64,000 bases of DNA from positions 62,001 through 126,000 of the forward strand of contig JACMLM010000035.1 in assembly GCA_014379595.1 (NCBI GenBank). Reading direction: 5' to 3'. Below the pieces are notes generated by a model, which was given only the letters and a program-made list of their open reading frames with translations, was not told the DNA's origin and did not search any database. Made by a program: the position numbers and the translations under genes. Positions 61,725 to 64,000 of the stretch are shown in pieces (the first letter of the stretch is position 1; each line of letters begins with the position of its first letter). The DNA is from Anaerolineales bacterium (GTDB lineage Bacteria > Chloroflexota > Anaerolineae > Anaerolineales > Villigracilaceae).

Positions 61725-62828
61725 TTAGTTAATCGAATTCAAAGCCCGCACAAACACATCCACCATCTTCTGAATATTGATCTCTTCAGAAACAATTCGA
61801 TAAGACTCTTTCCCCATCCTTCGCAAACGCGCTATATCAGATAGCGCGTTTTTCATTGTGGATACAAGCGCGCCATACGCAGCGCGTTCGGGATTGATCT
61901 GCCAGCCATTCCCCTCGCGGACAAGATCATCCTGTGTACCATCCCCTCTTGCAACGATGACAGGCAAGCCATAACTCATTGCTTCCTGCACTGCGAGTCC
62001 ACCTGTGCCAGGTAAAACAAAAAGATCAGCTTCTGTGAAATAAGGTTTTAACTCCACTCCATGCTTTGACCCGATAAACTCTGTTGATGGATATACATCT
62101 TTGGCAAGTGACTCTAATGACAGTCGCTCTGGCCCATCACCAACTATGATCAATCGTGGCTTTGATTCAATTTCTGCACAGGCACGCAATAAATAATCAA
62201 CTCGTTTGCGGGCTTGTAATCTTCCAACAAATAATATTGTGGCGCGGTCTATTGTCTGCGGTCTACGGTCTGGCATTTTATCTGGCGCAAGCGAAACCGA
62301 ATTATGCGCCACAAATATTTTTTCGCGAGGAAAACCAAATGCTGCATATTCATCTGCTCCGCGTTGACTGTATGCGATCATCGCATCGAATTGGAAGAGG
62401 AAAATTTTCCTCAACTCGTTCTCTATAACTTCTCCTCTTCCAATAGGAAAGGAATTAAAACGAGAACCTAATCCCCAGCCAATTACTTTTTTGCCCTTCT
62501 TATGCATCCACTTAACAGCAGACGGTGTTGATAAATAGCGTGGATTCGCTTCCACAATTAAAGAATCAGGATTCCATTCTTCAAGCCAGTTGACAAATCC
62601 ACTTTGATAGCAAAGATAGAATGCGCCGCTGAATAAATGAATATTATCTGCTTGTTTGAGTTTTGCAACTTGGGGCTTGCCGCTTGCGATCATTTCCACA
62701 GGACGCGGCATTCCTGCGAAGAGATTCATACCGCCATCACATGATTGTGCGAGCAAATCAAAAAATGGAATGCGATAACTGGGAAGCACACGCTGTTGTA
62801 AAGCAAGGCGGCCTGAATACTTATTCAT
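61725..62828 (-). CDS. GT4-family glycosyltransferase
   Basis: The 367-residue protein has the GT-B fold with ILFVGRLQARKRVDYLLRA, PRLIIVGDGPERLSLESLA, the donor-side EADLFVLPGTGGLAVQEAMSYGLPVIV with the E-x7-E motif, and an N-terminal acceptor domain. It should transfer a sugar to a glycan or lipid at the cytoplasmic face. A stretch of three tandem GGTCTA-like units at 62241-62275 reads RRPQTIDRAT just before the GRLQ strand and looks repeat-derived. It starts 3 bases after the next GT4 gene and forms an operon with it. Confidence 0.9.
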   Translation of the reverse strand: MNKYSGRLALQQRVLPSYRIPFFDLLAQSCDGGMNLFAGMPRPVEMIASGKPQVAKLKQADNIHLFSGAFYLCYQSGFVNWLEEWNPDSLIVEANPRYLSTPSAVKWMHKKGKKVIGWGLGSRFNSFPIGRGEVIENELRKIFLFQFDAMIAYSQRGADEYAAFGFPREKIFVAHNSVSLAPDKMPDRRPQTIDRATILFVGRLQARKRVDYLLRACAEIESKPRLIIVGDGPERLSLESLAKDVYPSTEFIGSKHGVELKPYFTEADLFVLPGTGGLAVQEAMSYGLPVIVARGDGTQDDLVREGNGWQINPERAAYGALVSTMKNALSDIARLRRMGKESYRIVSEEINIQKMVDVFVRALNSIN

Positions 62829-62831
62829 ACT

Positions 62832-63842
62832 TCAATCTTCCAAAAGGACTTTAACATAAGCATCGACCATTTGATCCAACCCAAAAGCAGACTCGGCTCG
62901 CATTCGTGCAGCCTGACGAAACCGCGGCTGGTCTTGCAAAATTTCATCAGCTGCATTTGCCAGTGCAGAAATATCGGGTGTTTCTAATTTCCAGGGATTG
63001 CTGCCGTAAGGCACAATGCGACCTGCATCGCCTGTTACTATTTCTTTAAGAGAACCGCTATCGAATCCAATTACAGGAAGTCCACAAGCAAGTGCCTCAA
63101 TGACCGAATTTGGGCATGGTGGATTAACTTCAGCAGAATATAAAAGATGAGATGATCTTATGAGATGCGGGATTTGTTCACGAGGCAGCACGCCAAGAAA
63201 CTTTATGGGAACACTGCTTTCTGTGTTAATTTTATTTTGTGTAGCAGAGTCCACAGTGCCAGCAACGAAAACTTCCATTGGATATTTTGCAGAAAGTTTT
63301 TCAGCCAGTGAAACTGCATGAAACAGCCCTGAGTTCAATCCACCTGCGAGGCTGCCTTCTAATAACAATAATCGAAAATGATCTGTTGGTCTTTCATGTT
63401 CGCCATCAGGTGTGTATGTTTGTAAATCAACCGCATTGAGAATAACCGAAGCTGGCGCTTTTGCTATCCCATACCAATCTTCCCACCAACTGCGAATAAA
63501 TTGACTCTGATAAATGACTCGATCATTAAAATGTGAACGTATCAATGACAAGAGTGCATTTCCGTATTCAGCGCGGATGTGATAACGAGGGCTTGTCCAA
63601 CGCACACGCTGCACCCAATTGATCCCATCCAATCTTTGGACGACACGAATGCCGCGTCGCCGTGCCTGCCACAGGTTAAGTAGGAAGCGAGTGCCTGCGA
63701 TGACAAGGATTGCGTCAGCATTGGCAGAGAGATCATAAGTAAAATCGATTCCACGAGTTTTTAATCCCTGTTCAAATTTCAAACGAAAGGATGCCATGCC
63801 TCCTGTGCCTTGCACAAAAGGTGTGATGCAAATTCTTTTCAT
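62832..63842 (-). CDS. GT4-family glycosyltransferase
   Basis: The 336-residue protein has GT-B features: an N-terminal GGMASFRLKFEQGL loop, VIYQSQFIRSWWEDWYGI, LLLLEGSLAGG, EVFVAGTV, and the donor site SSHLLYSAEVNPPCPNSVIEALACGLPVIGFD. It lies directly upstream of the second GT4 gene, so the pair probably builds one surface glycan. Acceptor and sugar are unknown. Confidence 0.9.
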   Translation of the reverse strand: MKRICITPFVQGTGGMASFRLKFEQGLKTRGIDFTYDLSANADAILVIAGTRFLLNLWQARRRGIRVVQRLDGINWVQRVRWTSPRYHIRAEYGNALLSLIRSHFNDRVIYQSQFIRSWWEDWYGIAKAPASVILNAVDLQTYTPDGEHERPTDHFRLLLLEGSLAGGLNSGLFHAVSLAEKLSAKYPMEVFVAGTVDSATQNKINTESSVPIKFLGVLPREQIPHLIRSSHLLYSAEVNPPCPNSVIEALACGLPVIGFDSGSLKEIVTGDAGRIVPYGSNPWKLETPDISALANAADEILQDQPRFRQAARMRAESAFGLDQMVDAYVKVLLED

Positions 63843-63932
63843 GAACGAAATTATAACGTAGGGCGAAGCGGTACTTCGCCCTTATAAATATTATGGTATC
63901 CTTGCCACACATCATTCAGGGAGCGTTCGTTC

Positions 63933-64000
63933 ATGTACATAGCTATCGAAGGGGTGATCGGCGTTGGCAAGACAACCCTTGCCCGCCTTCTGCAAAATAC
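63933..64000 (+). CDS. Deoxynucleoside kinase, N-terminal fragment (runs off the window)
   Basis: ATG 63933 follows GGGAG with a 9-base spacer and opens a frame that reads MYIAIEGVIGVGKTTLARLL to the window end. The P-loop GVIGVGKTT after a hydrophobic strand is typical of deoxynucleoside kinases of the dGK/dAK type, which phosphorylate salvaged deoxynucleosides. Only 22 codons are visible, so dTMP-kinase-like or other P-loop kinases are not excluded. It is divergent from the GT4 pair. Confidence 0.7.
   Translation, partial: MYIAIEGVIGVGKTTLARLLQN

Overview
The window looks like a chromosomal segment of a Chloroflexota bacterium, most likely class Anaerolineae (inferred from gene content, not from a marker gene). 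The signs are moderate GC, several eukaryotic-type Ser/Thr kinases with extracellular C-termini, many lipoproteins with Thr/Pro-rich linkers behind the lipobox, paralogous zinc-ribbon/FHA proteins, and intergenic spaces full of small palindromic repeats. No rRNA, tRNA, CRISPR array, transposase or phage gene was seen.

Layout. 0-1 kb: the 5' part of an HNH-SAVED (Cap5-type) CBASS effector leaves the window on the left; a 36-codon membrane peptide with a terminator follows. 1-7 kb: SulP-STAS-cNMP-binding transporter, APH-like kinase, SUI1/YciH protein, lipoprotein, DUF1232 protein, remnant of an SDR gene, class III adenylate cyclase. 6.4-12 kb: NarL-type two-component system divergent from a nitrilase/Lnt-like membrane enzyme followed by DUF3592, membrane and double-GNAT genes. 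12-20 kb: fatty acid desaturase, ECF sigma factor plus barrel-like partner gene separated by a long hairpin, ABC exporter, CspA, DEAD-box helicase. 20-27 kb (minus strand): EamA transporter, CitE-like lyase, FHA protein, MaoC hydratase, biotin carrier, biotin carboxylase, a PycTM-like membrane protein and an epimerase. With the methylcrotonyl-CoA carboxylase beta gene at 33.4-35.0 kb this matches a leucine-degradation set of the type known from Mycobacterium. 27-32 kb: Ser/Thr kinase, FecR-like anchored protein and FHA protein form a signalling operon. 32-38 kb: DUF1579, a four-helix-bundle gene bracketed by inverted repeats, mccB, and a STAND NTPase divergent from a dual-specificity phosphatase. 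38-50 kb: SGNH lipoprotein, MutS2, SDR, second SulP-STAS-cNMP transporter, alpha/beta hydrolase, HAD phosphatase, acetolactate decarboxylase, lipoprotein. 50-64 kb: Gfo/Idh oxidoreductase, beta-propeller lipoproteins, saccharopine-dehydrogenase-like/DUF4166 protein, MBL hydrolase, second Ser/Thr kinase and a remnant of another, a four-TM protein and a PD-(D/E)XK-like protein, C39 peptidase with SH3 domains, two GT4 glycosyltransferases and the start of a deoxynucleoside kinase gene.

The most notable points are: (1) the Cap5 effector at the left edge; (2) palindromic repeats that lie in frame inside the biotin carboxylase gene, and another at the point where a normally fused methylcrotonyl-CoA carboxylase alpha gene is split in two; (3) a PycTM-like protein translationally coupled to that carboxylase; (4) a four-helix-bundle ORF bracketed by inverted repeats like a free-standing rRNA intervening sequence; (5) a STAND NTPase that could be a defence protein. 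All functions are read from the translated sequence by eye; no database search was run.
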